DNA of 64,000 nt, from the NCBI RefSeq assembly GCF_010500965.1, contig NZ_QVMI01000033.1, positions 1-64,000 of the forward strand, in the 5' to 3' direction. Shown here piece by piece: positions 50,603 to 64,000 of the stretch; the first letter of the stretch is position 1; every line of letters begins with the position of its first letter. A model generated the notes under the pieces. That model worked only from the letters and a program-made list of their open reading frames with translations, did no database searches and was not told the DNA's origin. The stretch is from Bacteroides sp. 51. Its GTDB lineage: Bacteria; Bacteroidota; Bacteroidia; Bacteroidales; Bacteroidaceae. Made by a program: the position numbers and the translations under genes.

Positions 50603-51478
50603 TTAATTGATAAAGTTACGACTCACAAACGGCAGACAGGTATACAGCGCCGAGTGGAAATACTCCCACGTATGCCCGCCATCCCTTACGCGAAACTCAC
50701 ATGGAATATGTGCCCTGCGCATGGCCTGAAAGAACTCGATGTTCCGGTCGAGCAGGAAATCATCATCCCCGCAATCCACAAACCACTTGACAGTGCGTAG
50801 CTGGTTCTTCCGCGCTTCGTCGGCTTCCTCCACGAACTTCACGCAACTGTTGTCTATCACGGATTGGGTGAGGATGGCCAGCTTATCCCCCGGGGGGCGA
50901 GGCGCCCCGCCCAGGTGTTCCTGCGGAATAGACATTAAAGCGCTGATGGCGTAGACGGACGAGAACAGCTCAGGATGCTTCTGACCGTATCCAGTGGCTC
51001 CGCCGCCACCCATCGACAGACCGGCCACGGCGCGGTGGGCTTTGTCGCCTATGATGCGGTAGGTGCTTTCGATGTGGGGCAGGAATTCGGTGTAGAAGAA
51101 GGTTTCGTACTTCCAGCCGGGCATGTCGAAGTAGCCGTTCCAGTGGCCTTCGTCGAAGCTGCCGCCGGCGTTGGGCGATACGATGATCATCTCGACAGCC
51201 TCGCCGGAGGCGATGAGCTGGTCGGCCACTTCGCCGGCGTGTCCGCGCCAGAACCAGGCTTTGTCGGTGTCCGTCATGCCGTGGAGCAGGTAGAGGACAG
51301 GGTACTTCCTGTCGGGCCCGGCGTTGTAGCTTTTGGGGAGATAAATACTATACTCGCGCTGGGCGTTGAGCACTTTGCTGCGCATGCTCTCGTGAAGGAC
51401 TTTGCTTTGCGGCCCCCACTGCCCGAATACCAGGCATAGCTGGCAGAGCGCGATAATGGATAGTGTGATTCGTTTCAT
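50603..51478 (-). CDS. CE1-like alpha/beta-hydrolase esterase
   Basis: A 291-aa protein with a signal peptide (residues 1-20, FGQ). The esterase D/CE1 fold is visible: 'YPVLYLLHGMTDTDKAW', nucleophile S155 in 'GLSMGGG', Asp in 'WFVDCGDDDF' (235-240) and H269 in 'DGGHTWEY'. Such enzymes remove acetyl or feruloyl esters from plant polysaccharides in the periplasm. A loop after 'LMSIPQ' (residue 186) carries the in-frame insertion GGAPRPPG (190-197). It starts 9 bp before GH3 and 8 bp after the GH97 gene. Confidence 0.9.
   Translation of the reverse strand: MKRITLSIIALCQLCLVFGQWGPQSKVLHESMRSKVLNAQREYSIYLPKSYNAGPDRKYPVLYLLHGMTDTDKAWFWRGHAGEVADQLIASGEAVEMIIVSPNAGGSFDEGHWNGYFDMPGWKYETFFYTEFLPHIESTYRIIGDKAHRAVAGLSMGGGGATGYGQKHPELFSSVYAISALMSIPQEHLGGAPRPPGDKLAILTQSVIDNSCVKFVEEADEARKNQLRTVKWFVDCGDDDFLLDRNIEFFQAMRRAHIPCEFRVRDGGHTWEYFHSALYTCLPFVSRNFIN
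50884..50921 (-). repeat. In-frame GC-rich hairpin element, copy 2
   Basis: Core GGGGC-GAGGC-GCCCC on the plus strand, flanked by TCCCCCG and GCCCAGGTGTT. It is in the esterase gene and encodes GGAPRPPG in a surface loop. Same frame as the other two copies. Confidence 0.65.
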
Positions 51479-51486
51479 ATTGTCTT

Positions 51487-53505
51487 TTATAATTGTACCC
51501 GAAGCGCAAACCCGCCCCCAGGTGCCAGATGAACATCCAATTCCTTATTCCCTTTCAACTGAATACTCTCCTTCTTATAATCAGTTCCATTGCGGTGCGC
51601 ATTCGCCCCATCCCTGAACAGCGTAGCCGTGCGTGCTTTCTCGCCGAGGAAAGACAGGTCGACTTGCAGGTCGCGGGCATCCCAGTTAGTCATGCCGCCG
51701 ATGTACCAGGTGTTGCCTTTGCGGCGGGCGGTGACGATGTACTCGCCTATCTTACCGTCTAAGGTAATGGTTTCGTCCCATACAGTGGGGATAGAAGCGA
51801 TAAATTCTAACGATTCCGGTTCGCGCATGTAGTTCGTAGGCGAATCGCAGAGCATGTTGAAGGGCGATTCGAACACCACGTAGCCGGCCAACTGGTGGCA
51901 GCGGGTGCCCTGACTCATCGGTTGGGAGTTCGAGGGGTGATAGTTGCCGCGCGAGCCGTTGCGCATGGCGCCCTGCGTATAGTCTATCGGGCCGGCCACC
52001 TGACGGATGAAAGGAATAGTAACATCGTACTTCATCTGGTCGACTTCGGCCGACGACCATTTCATCTGCTCCAACCCGTGAACACCCTCGAAGTTGAGGA
52101 CGTTGGGATACGTGCGGTTCAGTCCGGCGGGCTTGTACATGCCGTGCAGGTCGAGGATCATTTTGTACCGGGCGCAGGTTTCGGCGGCGCGGTAGTTAAA
52201 TTCTACCATCTCCTGGTCGTCGCGGTCCATGAAATCGACCTTGAAACCTTTGACGCCGAGCTCGGAGTAGTGGCGGCAGACGTTTTCCATGTCGCGGTTG
52301 AAGGCGTGGTAACCCGCCCAGAGAATGATGTCGACGTTGCGGGCGGCGCCGTAGTCGACGAGTTCCTTGATGTCGATTTCGTCGACCACCTGCATCAGGT
52401 CGGCCTTGAGGTTCACGGCCCAGCCTTCGTCGAGGATGACGTATTCGATGCCGTTGGCGGCGGCGAAGTCGATGTAGTATTTATAGGTGTCGTTGTTGAT
52501 GCCGGCGACGAAGTCGACACCGGTGATGTTCCAGTCGTTCCACCAGTCCCAGGCTACTTTGCCGGGCTTGATCCAGGAGATGTCGGCAATGCGCGAGGGG
52601 GCGGCGAGCTTATAGGTCATATCGCTGTCGGCCAGATCTTTATCGGCGGTGGTGACGATGGCCATGCGCCAGGGGAAGGTGCGGGGGCCGTTTACCTTAG
52701 CCATGTAAGGCTCGCGCTCGGTGACCTCGAATTGCAGCATGTTATGTCCGCCGAGCTTCGAGGTGCGGGGATAGGCTGCGAATATACCCGTAAGGCGGCA
52801 AGGTGCCGTTGCCAGGTCTCCATGCGGATGGGCGCTGCTCATGAACATGCCGGGGTAGCTTTCGAGGTCGGACTCGCTGATGCAGATTTTCTTTCCGCTG
52901 GCGGTTTCGGCCACGAGGGGCAGGAACATGAGGCGTTCTTTATTGAGCCGGGAGAGTTTCTCGGTGGTGTAGGTATTCTCGAACGAGGTATGGAATTGCG
53001 ATTCGTAGTTGCCGTCGTCGCCGTACATGACGTAGGGCACGGTGGCGGTAACGTCGTCGCCGAAGTTGTAGGCCACTTCTTCGCCGGCGATGGTGAAGGG
53101 TTTAGCGCGCTTGCTGACGAAGCGGTAGGCCAAGCCGTCGTTGTAAACGCGGAATTCAACGCCCCATTGCTTCTTGAAGTTGAGGGTGAGCAGGGTGTAC
53201 TCGTCGTCAATCTTTTCTTTACGATAAAAGGGTGAGGCGATAGTTTGCCTAATATTCTTTTGAGCGCTTTGTGCAAGCTGGGGTTTGTCGCCCCATACCT
53301 CGCCACTGCTCAGGGTGAGGGAGATGGGGGATTCGTGGAGGATGGTTTCACCGTCGTGGGCGATGGTGTATGTGAGCTTGTCGCCGAGGGTGACGGTGGC
53401 GGTGATGCGACCGTCGGGGGAAGCGGCTTTATGCTGCTTCTGGGCCGAGACGGGGGGCAGCGACCCCAGGCAGGTTATTAAAAGGATTAAAAGGGTTTGT
53501 TTCAT
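51487..53505 (-). CDS. GH97 family glycosidase (copy A)
   Basis: A 672-aa protein with a signal peptide (about residues 1-21, VSAQ), an N-terminal beta-sandwich GH97 domain and a TIM-barrel domain. The GH97 landmark 'KVDFMDRDDQEMV' is present, with 'VILDEGWAVN' earlier and 'NFEGVHGLEQMKWS' later. GH97 contains alpha-glucosidases and alpha-galactosidases acting in the periplasm; which one is not decided by what I can read. It shares the fold but clearly differs from copy B at 55201-57150. Confidence 0.93.
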   Translation of the reverse strand: MKQTLLILLITCLGSLPPVSAQKQHKAASPDGRITATVTLGDKLTYTIAHDGETILHESPISLTLSSGEVWGDKPQLAQSAQKNIRQTIASPFYRKEKIDDEYTLLTLNFKKQWGVEFRVYNDGLAYRFVSKRAKPFTIAGEEVAYNFGDDVTATVPYVMYGDDGNYESQFHTSFENTYTTEKLSRLNKERLMFLPLVAETASGKKICISESDLESYPGMFMSSAHPHGDLATAPCRLTGIFAAYPRTSKLGGHNMLQFEVTEREPYMAKVNGPRTFPWRMAIVTTADKDLADSDMTYKLAAPSRIADISWIKPGKVAWDWWNDWNITGVDFVAGINNDTYKYYIDFAAANGIEYVILDEGWAVNLKADLMQVVDEIDIKELVDYGAARNVDIILWAGYHAFNRDMENVCRHYSELGVKGFKVDFMDRDDQEMVEFNYRAAETCARYKMILDLHGMYKPAGLNRTYPNVLNFEGVHGLEQMKWSSAEVDQMKYDVTIPFIRQVAGPIDYTQGAMRNGSRGNYHPSNSQPMSQGTRCHQLAGYVVFESPFNMLCDSPTNYMREPESLEFIASIPTVWDETITLDGKIGEYIVTARRKGNTWYIGGMTNWDARDLQVDLSFLGEKARTATLFRDGANAHRNGTDYKKESIQLKGNKELDVHLAPGGGFALRVQL

Positions 53506-53542
53506 TGTTATTTTAATTGGTTTATATGATTTATTAATGGGC

Positions 53543-55162
53543 TTAATTTATCTTCAGCACCAGCGAAATCTCATTCGGCTTCCCGCCCTTCGGCAAACTC
53601 ACCAGCAGACCATTCTTCGTCCGTTGGAAATCCGCTTTGCCGGCGCCGAGCAGTTCTACTTTCTTTATCTTACCGCTATGGTACGGGCTATCCGATGCCA
53701 GCGATTTGATTAATACCTTGCCATCCGCAGGCCACTCCATTACGTGGGCATACAGCGTCTTGCCATTCTCCACGAAGCGGATATCGGCGGCAGTGTACGG
53801 CTTGTTCTTGCCCTCGTTGAAACCCGCTCCGTCGAGCGGAATTTCAGTCTCGGCCGAGGGGCCCTCGCCGAAGATGCGCCAGGGGCGGGTGTCGAAGATG
53901 CCCTCTTTGTTGACGTCCATCCAGGCGGCGATGTCTTCAAGGATTCTTTCTTCTTTATCGTCGATGGTGCCGTCGCCTTTCATGGGGACGCTTAACAATA
54001 GGTTGCCGTTCTTGCTGACGATGTCGACAAGCATGTGGATGACCATTTTGCCGGATTTGTACCAGTTATCTACGTACGTAGAGCGGTTGTAGTGCCAGGT
54101 ACCGAGACAGCTACAGGTTTGCCAGGCCTTGTCTTGCAGGGTGGAAGGCACGCCCTTTTCGACATCCCAAACGAGGGCTTCCTTGTGCTGATCTTGCAGC
54201 TTCTTGCCGAAGACAACGGCGTTGAGCTTCCCTTTGTTGCGCTTCATGTTTTGGTTGTAATAGTGCGCCACGACGTCCAGGCCGGTGTTGTCGATGGGGA
54301 AGAACGGCAGCACGCTGTCGTCGAAGTAAACCAGGTCGGGGTTGTAGCGGTTTATCATGTCGACGGTGCGGTCGAAGAAGTTATCATAATACGCCTGGGT
54401 GGGTACGGAGGTGCCTTCGGGCCAGTCCCACGCGCCCCAGGCGTGACCGCTGAGAGAGTGGTTCTGCACGTATAGTTCTTCGGGGTCGTAGCCTTCCCAC
54501 CACTTGCCTTTACCGTCTTCCTTGCGTACCACGCGGGCATCGTAGGAGATTCCGGCGTAAGGGCCGGTTTTATCGGCGCCCTGGGCAGTTCCGTACCACG
54601 TCCAGGCGTGCGAGGAGTGGATGCTGACGCCGTAGGGCAGCTTGTGCTTGCGGGCGGCGCGCTCCCACTCGGCGAGGATGTCGCGCCGGGGACCCATGTT
54701 TACTGAGTTCCAGCGTTGGTATTTGCTGTCCCACAGATCCATGTTGTCGTGGTGGTTGCCCATGGCGAAGAAATACTGGGCGCCGGTGCGCTTGTAGAGG
54801 GCTACAAGCTTTTCGGGATCCCAATTCTCGGCTTTCCACTCGTTGATCACGTCTTTGAAGCCGAACTCGGAGGGGTGGCCGTACTTTTCGAGGTGTACTT
54901 TGTAGGCGTCGCCGCCTTCTTCGTACATGGCGCGGCCGTACCAGTCGCCGGCTTCGGGTTGACACTGTGGGCCCCAGTGCGCCCAGATGCCAAACTTGGC
55001 GTTGCGGAACCACTCGGGGGTTTGGTACGCTGATAGAGATTCCCAGGTAGGAGCGAACTTGCCTTGAGCAGCGGGTTCAACTCTCTGCGCATGGGCAGGG
55101 GCAGCTAATGCCCCGGTAAGGACTACGGATAGTAGCCATGTTTTTAGTGTAACTTTGTTCAT
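53543..55162 (-). CDS. GH29 family alpha-L-fucosidase
   Basis: A 539-aa protein with a signal peptide (about residues 1-26, AHAQ). The GH29 catalytic domain starts at 'TPEWFRNAKFGIWAHWGPQC'. It includes 'FFAMGNHHDNMDLWDS' and the nucleophile region 'LVYFDDSVLPFFP'. A C-terminal beta domain ends the protein. It removes alpha-linked fucose from side chains, as in fucosylated xyloglucan or other plant glycans. It is 37 bp from the next gene in the operon. Confidence 0.93.
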   Translation of the reverse strand: MNKVTLKTWLLSVVLTGALAAPAHAQRVEPAAQGKFAPTWESLSAYQTPEWFRNAKFGIWAHWGPQCQPEAGDWYGRAMYEEGGDAYKVHLEKYGHPSEFGFKDVINEWKAENWDPEKLVALYKRTGAQYFFAMGNHHDNMDLWDSKYQRWNSVNMGPRRDILAEWERAARKHKLPYGVSIHSSHAWTWYGTAQGADKTGPYAGISYDARVVRKEDGKGKWWEGYDPEELYVQNHSLSGHAWGAWDWPEGTSVPTQAYYDNFFDRTVDMINRYNPDLVYFDDSVLPFFPIDNTGLDVVAHYYNQNMKRNKGKLNAVVFGKKLQDQHKEALVWDVEKGVPSTLQDKAWQTCSCLGTWHYNRSTYVDNWYKSGKMVIHMLVDIVSKNGNLLLSVPMKGDGTIDDKEERILEDIAAWMDVNKEGIFDTRPWRIFGEGPSAETEIPLDGAGFNEGKNKPYTAADIRFVENGKTLYAHVMEWPADGKVLIKSLASDSPYHSGKIKKVELLGAGKADFQRTKNGLLVSLPKGGKPNEISLVLKIN

Positions 55163-55200
55163 CAGTCTATTCCTATTTTGATTATTGTTTATGAATGATT

Positions 55201-57150
55201 TTAGAGCGGTTTAAGTACAGCTACATACCCGCCGCCGCTAACCATCTGTATCTTTATCGGCTTACCCGCTTGTACTACCATGCGCTTCTTATTTAGCTTC
55301 GTTGGAGACTTGGCTCCAGCGCCTCGCTGGTCTTCCCAATACTCTAATTCGTACTTGCCGGCGGGCAGGAAGTTGGTATTAACGCTAACGGTGCGCACCG
55401 TCTCATTATTCATCCCTGCGAGGAACCACTCATCGCCCGAACGCTTCGCCATCACGATAAACTCGCCCGGATAGCCGTCGATAAAGCGGGTATCATCCCA
55501 CACCGTGGGGACGATTTGCAGGAAGTCGCTACCCGGCTGGCCGAGCACGTGCTTGGGATGGTCGCAGAACACGGTGAACGGACTTTCATAAATCACGAAC
55601 TTAGATAGTTCGGCGCAGCGCGTGTTCATGACCATGGTGGGCGATTGCTGCTTAAACTGCTCGGGCGTTACGTTGAGGAAACCGCCCGGTGTGTAATCCA
55701 TCGGTCCGGCCAACATACGGGTGAAAGGCAGGGTGACGTTGTGCGTGGGAATGATACGGTCGGAAAACTTGGAATATTCCTCGCCCAGCACGCCCTCGCG
55801 GGTCATCATGTTGGGATAGGCGCGCTCGATGCCATCGGGCTTATACGAGCCGTGAAAGTTCACCATCAGTTGATGTTTGGCAGCGGTGCGAATGATTTTG
55901 CGATACCAGTTCACCATTTCCTGGTCGTCGCGGTCCATAAAGTCGATTTTGATGCCTGCCACACCCCATTGTTGGTATAGGGCGAAGGCTTCTTCAAAGG
56001 CGTTGTTGCGATTTACGTCTGTACTGTACAGCCAAAGCCAGATACGCACGTTCTTCTCTTTTGCACAAGCCAGGATTTCGGGCATATTGATTTGAGGTGC
56101 GGGCTTGGTGATGTCGGCCTCAGGCTGGTTGAAAGGACCATACCATTGCCAATCGATAAGCATATAAGGCCATCCCTGTGAGGCGGCAAAGTCGATGTAT
56201 TCTTTGATGACGGGCATTTCCATCTTTACTTCTCCACTCCACCAGTGGTCCCACGCACACAGTCCGGGGCGTATCCACGATGTGTCGTCGAGGGCGCAGG
56301 GCGGGTTGAGCGACTGCACAATCTCCGATTCGATGAAGCGGCCGGGGTTGTCGCCCACCATCACCACGCGCCAAGGCGTGTAGATACGGTCGTCGAAACG
56401 GGCTTTGATACCTTCTTCTTTTTCGCTGGGCAGAGGGGAAAGCTTGGTAGTAAGAGAACCTGGCTGCCCTGCCTCGGTGCCCCCGATGTAGAAGCCGGGG
56501 TAGTTGTCGATGTTGGCCTCGGTAATAGCGAGATAGTTTTGTTTGTCCACCTCAACAAGCAATGGCAGTCCCGCCACGGTCTGTGCAGTGATTTCCGTCA
56601 TCGTTTTTTTGTTGAACTCGCTCTCTTGACTCGATGTGTAAGCGGGGTAGTATTCAGCCACCCAAGCGTGAGCGTGCGCCGGTAGTGAGAATCCTGTCAA
56701 CTCGCGGGTGATGGCGCGGTTGCCGATGGTATTACTGCCATGCAGTTGGTAGCGGAAGGCGATGCCGTTGTCGTAGGCGCGGAAGTAGAGATCCATGCGG
56801 CGGCGTTCGCCGTCTTTCTCGACGAGGGCAAGGTGGGTTTCATTCCACTGCACCTCTATGTGGGCGTGTTTGTTTTTGACGACTGGTGTCCACGAATCGC
56901 TTTGGACGATAGTTTGCGGGGTATTCAGCAGAGTAAAACCGCCGCGCATATCGGGCTCATTCTGGAACTCGAAGCCGAGTCGGGATTCATTGATTATCTG
57001 TGTGTCGCGGTAGGAGACGGTGTAGGATAACTCGCCTCCGTGGTTGATGGCGAGGGAAATTTCCCCGTTGGGGGATTTCAAATTTACTGTTTGCGCAACG
57101 CTACCGATTGAAAAGGCCAGCAGGGCTGCGATGATGATAAAGATTCTCAT
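55201..57150 (-). CDS. GH97 family glycosidase (copy B)
   Basis: A 649-aa protein with a signal peptide (residues 1-20, VAQ), the same two-domain GH97 layout and the 'KIDFMDRDDQEMV' landmark, with 'MLIDWQWYG' and 'MTREGVLGEEYS' as further family segments. A segment near residue 610 contains a possible fourth, opposite-oriented copy of the GC hairpin (GAGAKS). Presence of two diverged GH97 enzymes suggests different alpha-linked side groups (inference). Confidence 0.93.
   Translation of the reverse strand: MRIFIIIAALLAFSIGSVAQTVNLKSPNGEISLAINHGGELSYTVSYRDTQIINESRLGFEFQNEPDMRGGFTLLNTPQTIVQSDSWTPVVKNKHAHIEVQWNETHLALVEKDGERRRMDLYFRAYDNGIAFRYQLHGSNTIGNRAITRELTGFSLPAHAHAWVAEYYPAYTSSQESEFNKKTMTEITAQTVAGLPLLVEVDKQNYLAITEANIDNYPGFYIGGTEAGQPGSLTTKLSPLPSEKEEGIKARFDDRIYTPWRVVMVGDNPGRFIESEIVQSLNPPCALDDTSWIRPGLCAWDHWWSGEVKMEMPVIKEYIDFAASQGWPYMLIDWQWYGPFNQPEADITKPAPQINMPEILACAKEKNVRIWLWLYSTDVNRNNAFEEAFALYQQWGVAGIKIDFMDRDDQEMVNWYRKIIRTAAKHQLMVNFHGSYKPDGIERAYPNMMTREGVLGEEYSKFSDRIIPTHNVTLPFTRMLAGPMDYTPGGFLNVTPEQFKQQSPTMVMNTRCAELSKFVIYESPFTVFCDHPKHVLGQPGSDFLQIVPTVWDDTRFIDGYPGEFIVMAKRSGDEWFLAGMNNETVRTVSVNTNFLPAGKYELEYWEDQRGAGAKSPTKLNKKRMVVQAGKPIKIQMVSGGGYVAVLKPL
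55316..55330 (+). repeat. Possible GC-rich hairpin element, diverged copy 4
   Basis: On the minus strand CCAGC-GAGGC-GCTGG, with the loop GAGGC unchanged and the stem changed on both sides. The following bases (AGCCAAGTCT) resemble the GGCCAGGTTT flank of copies 1-3. Orientation is opposite relative to the host gene, so it is less certain. Confidence 0.35.
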
Positions 57151-57168
57151 GATTATTTGCTATTTTAT

Positions 57169-62414
<5,246 letters not shown>

Positions 62415-62442
62415 GGTTGTATCGCTATGTATCGCTATCGGA

Positions 62443-63885
62443 TTATTTATTGCGCGGATATTTCGCCGGTATCGACATCATTTCCTGAAGAAAGAGAGGG
62501 TCAACATCAAACTTGCAGGTCTCCCGGTTATATTGGCCTACTACCGGAACATCCCAAAGCATGGGGCACATGCCGCGCGAGTAAATCGCTTCGGTTACGG
62601 AGACGCAATAGAGCCTTACTACTTCCTGGGTTCTGTTGAGGGAGGAGCACGCGTATTCGCCTACGATTACGGGGATGCCCTTGTCTACGCAGTTCACTTT
62701 CAACGCTTCCATTGCATCGTTAAGCTCCTTGATTTCTTCGGGGGTACCCCACGATGGAACACCTACGCCCCATCCGGCGTCTTCACCGTTGCCCAGGATG
62801 GCAAAATTAGCCGGCGAATAGTAGTGTACGGTGAGTGCCAGGCGGTTGGCCGGGTCGTTGGGTATTTTGGTGAGCGGGTCGTAAGCGTAACTGTCGCCTG
62901 TGTTGTAGATTTCTACCAACAGGTGACGTTTGGCGTTGTTGCCGCCGGATGCCCTTACTATGTCGACAAAGAGTTGATTGAGGTCGTTTACATAACCGAA
63001 GGCTTTGGCTTTATCGACCTGGGTTCCGCCCCACGGCGTCCATATTTCATCGTAGCCGATTTCGTTCATGGGTTCAAACATCAGGTGGTCGCCGTATTTC
63101 TCGAAGCGTTTGCTGATTTGTTTCCACACGGAGGTGAATTTCTTTCTGTCTTCGGCGTCTGTTGCCGCTTTCTTTACCCATTCGTTTTCGTGGTGTACGT
63201 TTATGATGGCTACCATGCCGCAGTCGAGGGTCCAGTTGAGGATGGTTTCGACGCGATTCATCAGGTCGGGGTGGATTTGGTAATTGGGCTGCATCATGTT
63301 GCTCCAAGTCACTGGAATTCGGAGGGATGAATAGCCGGCTTTGGCGTATCCTTCAATCATTTTCCGGGTGATGATGGGGCTTCCCCAGCAGGTTTCGAAG
63401 TTGGACTGAACGCTTTGGTCGAACCAGTTGCCGCTTGCGTCCAGGGTATTACCGAGGTTAATGCCCAGGCCCATTTCATTAACCAGTTGCTGGGTGGTGA
63501 GGTTATCGCGCACCAGGAACTTTTCGGGTTCGGGGGCAGGTATTACTTCGTCACCGGCTGCCTGTTCGACGGGTATTTTATTTTCGGCTCCATTGGCGGT
63601 AACCATAACATTCGCTTTTCTGATTTCGTTCAATGGATTGGCTTCTACAGTTACTTTGTATTGATAGTTTCCGGGTACGGAGGTGAACATGGTAACTTTA
63701 CACCATGTTTCTCTGCTTTCTACTTTTATTTGTGTATTTGCGGTTATATCCAGTATGGACGATCCGCCTTCTTTTTCGAATTTAAAGGAGGTTTGTCCTA
63801 TCTCTACGTTGATCTTCTCTTCGTTGTCGGAGCATGCCTGAAGAAGGAGCATAATCATAAGCATATAACTTACCAGTGTTTTCAT
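62443..63885 (-). CDS. GH5 endo-glucanase lipoprotein with BACON domain
   Basis: A 480-aa protein. The lipoprotein signal ends at C18. A BACON domain (about residues 25-110) and a linker of P/E residues follow. The GH5 TIM barrel has 'GLGINLGNTLDA', acid/base E275 in 'MFEPMNEIG' and nucleophile E410 in 'VIVGEYACSS'. BACON-GH5 proteins are surface endo-glycanases; the 'WGSP..T' layout suggests the GH5_4 (xyloglucan/beta-glucan) group. It is the first gene of the operon and probably starts breakdown outside the cell. Confidence 0.92.
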   Translation of the reverse strand: MKTLVSYMLMIMLLLQACSDNEEKINVEIGQTSFKFEKEGGSSILDITANTQIKVESRETWCKVTMFTSVPGNYQYKVTVEANPLNEIRKANVMVTANGAENKIPVEQAAGDEVIPAPEPEKFLVRDNLTTQQLVNEMGLGINLGNTLDASGNWFDQSVQSNFETCWGSPIITRKMIEGYAKAGYSSLRIPVTWSNMMQPNYQIHPDLMNRVETILNWTLDCGMVAIINVHHENEWVKKAATDAEDRKKFTSVWKQISKRFEKYGDHLMFEPMNEIGYDEIWTPWGGTQVDKAKAFGYVNDLNQLFVDIVRASGGNNAKRHLLVEIYNTGDSYAYDPLTKIPNDPANRLALTVHYYSPANFAILGNGEDAGWGVGVPSWGTPEEIKELNDAMEALKVNCVDKGIPVIVGEYACSSLNRTQEVVRLYCVSVTEAIYSRGMCPMLWDVPVVGQYNRETCKFDVDPLFLQEMMSIPAKYPRNK

Positions 63886-63943
63886 GTGAATTGGGTTTAA
63901 TAGATTAAAAGATAATATTTATTTGTGTAAATCATCAGTACAG

Positions 63944-63986
63944 ATACTTGTATGGCAGGGCATACGAGTATGATGTTGCGAAAATA
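63944..63986 (-). promoter_or_regulatory. Possible promoter and palindrome of the glycan operon
   Basis: On the minus strand TATTTTCG (63979-63986) is one base off TAnnTTTG. Just downstream, around the expected transcription start, is an 11-bp near-perfect inverted repeat, ATACTTGTATG (63944-63954) and CATACGAGTAT (63961-63971). It may be an operator or a 5' RNA hairpin. Confidence 0.45.
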
Positions 63987-64000
63987 GGGGTTTCAGGGGA

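Noticed and set aside
51895-53235. Long plus-strand open frame antisense to a GH97 gene (also 57157-58389 and 61074-62390)
   Set aside because: They mirror GC-rich genes on the minus strand whose third-position GC keeps the opposite frame open. Their translations are low-complexity rows of V, G, D and A without domains, and the minus-strand genes have clear catalytic motifs.

Overview
The window is Bacteroidales DNA, most likely from a Bacteroides-type gut bacterium. The evidence is a complete Bacteroidetes-class (CTnDOT-like, MPF_B) tra operon, Bacteroides-type tyrosine recombinases, promoters of the TAnnTTTG -7 type instead of TATAAT, and a polysaccharide-utilisation gene cluster with a BACON-domain GH5 lipoprotein. 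No complete rRNA or tRNA gene and no CRISPR array was seen.

Region 1 (1 to about 35.9 kb) is most of an integrative conjugative element (ICE). The left part (100-3320, minus strand) holds element-specific accessory genes that run off the window. A divergent pair follows (DUF4099-like gene and M23 peptidase, 3.3-4.2 kb), then a two-gene DUF262 cassette (4.2-8.0 kb), a parB operon with a long leader (8.3-11.3 kb), a cassette with a patatin-like phospholipase and two metallo-beta-lactamase-fold proteins (11.5-14.7 kb), and a RadC-like gene. The transfer operon runs on the minus strand from 31.6 to 15.7 kb: DUF4134 x2, TraF, VirB4-type TraG, three exported proteins of unknown function, TraJ, K, L, M, N, O, a lipoprotein and a VirD4-type coupling protein. 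Beyond it are ardA, a fused endonuclease/ImmA-type gene and the ICE integrase (34.4-35.6 kb). No relaxase gene is visible, so the element probably continues to the left.

Region 2 (about 35.9 to 45.9 kb) looks like an integrative mobilizable element. It starts beside a remnant that resembles a tRNA 3' end plus its terminator, then carries a second tyrosine recombinase with a palindromic operator over its promoter, two small helix-turn-helix proteins, a RepA-like ATPase, a Toprim primase-like protein and an AbiE-type toxin-antitoxin pair. No mobilisation gene is present. Two related IS1634-family elements lie at its right side. One is intact and bracketed by a perfect direct repeat of about 149 bp. 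The other has a broken transposase and sits between two truncated genes.

Region 3 (48.3 to 63.9 kb) is a visibly GC-richer eight-gene minus-strand operon of glycan-degrading enzymes: GH5 (BACON), GH42, GH2, GH97, GH29, GH97, CE1-like esterase and GH3. It reads like a plant hemicellulose locus. SusC/SusD partners and the regulator would lie beyond the window.

The points most worth a second look are the patatin/MBL cassette bracketed by 68-bp direct repeats, the nuclease-ImmA fusion gene bracketed by 28-bp hairpin repeats, the DUF262 pair, the long target duplication around the IS, a family of small in-frame palindromic insertions in the GH operon, and shared leader and operator motifs tying distant parts of the ICE together.
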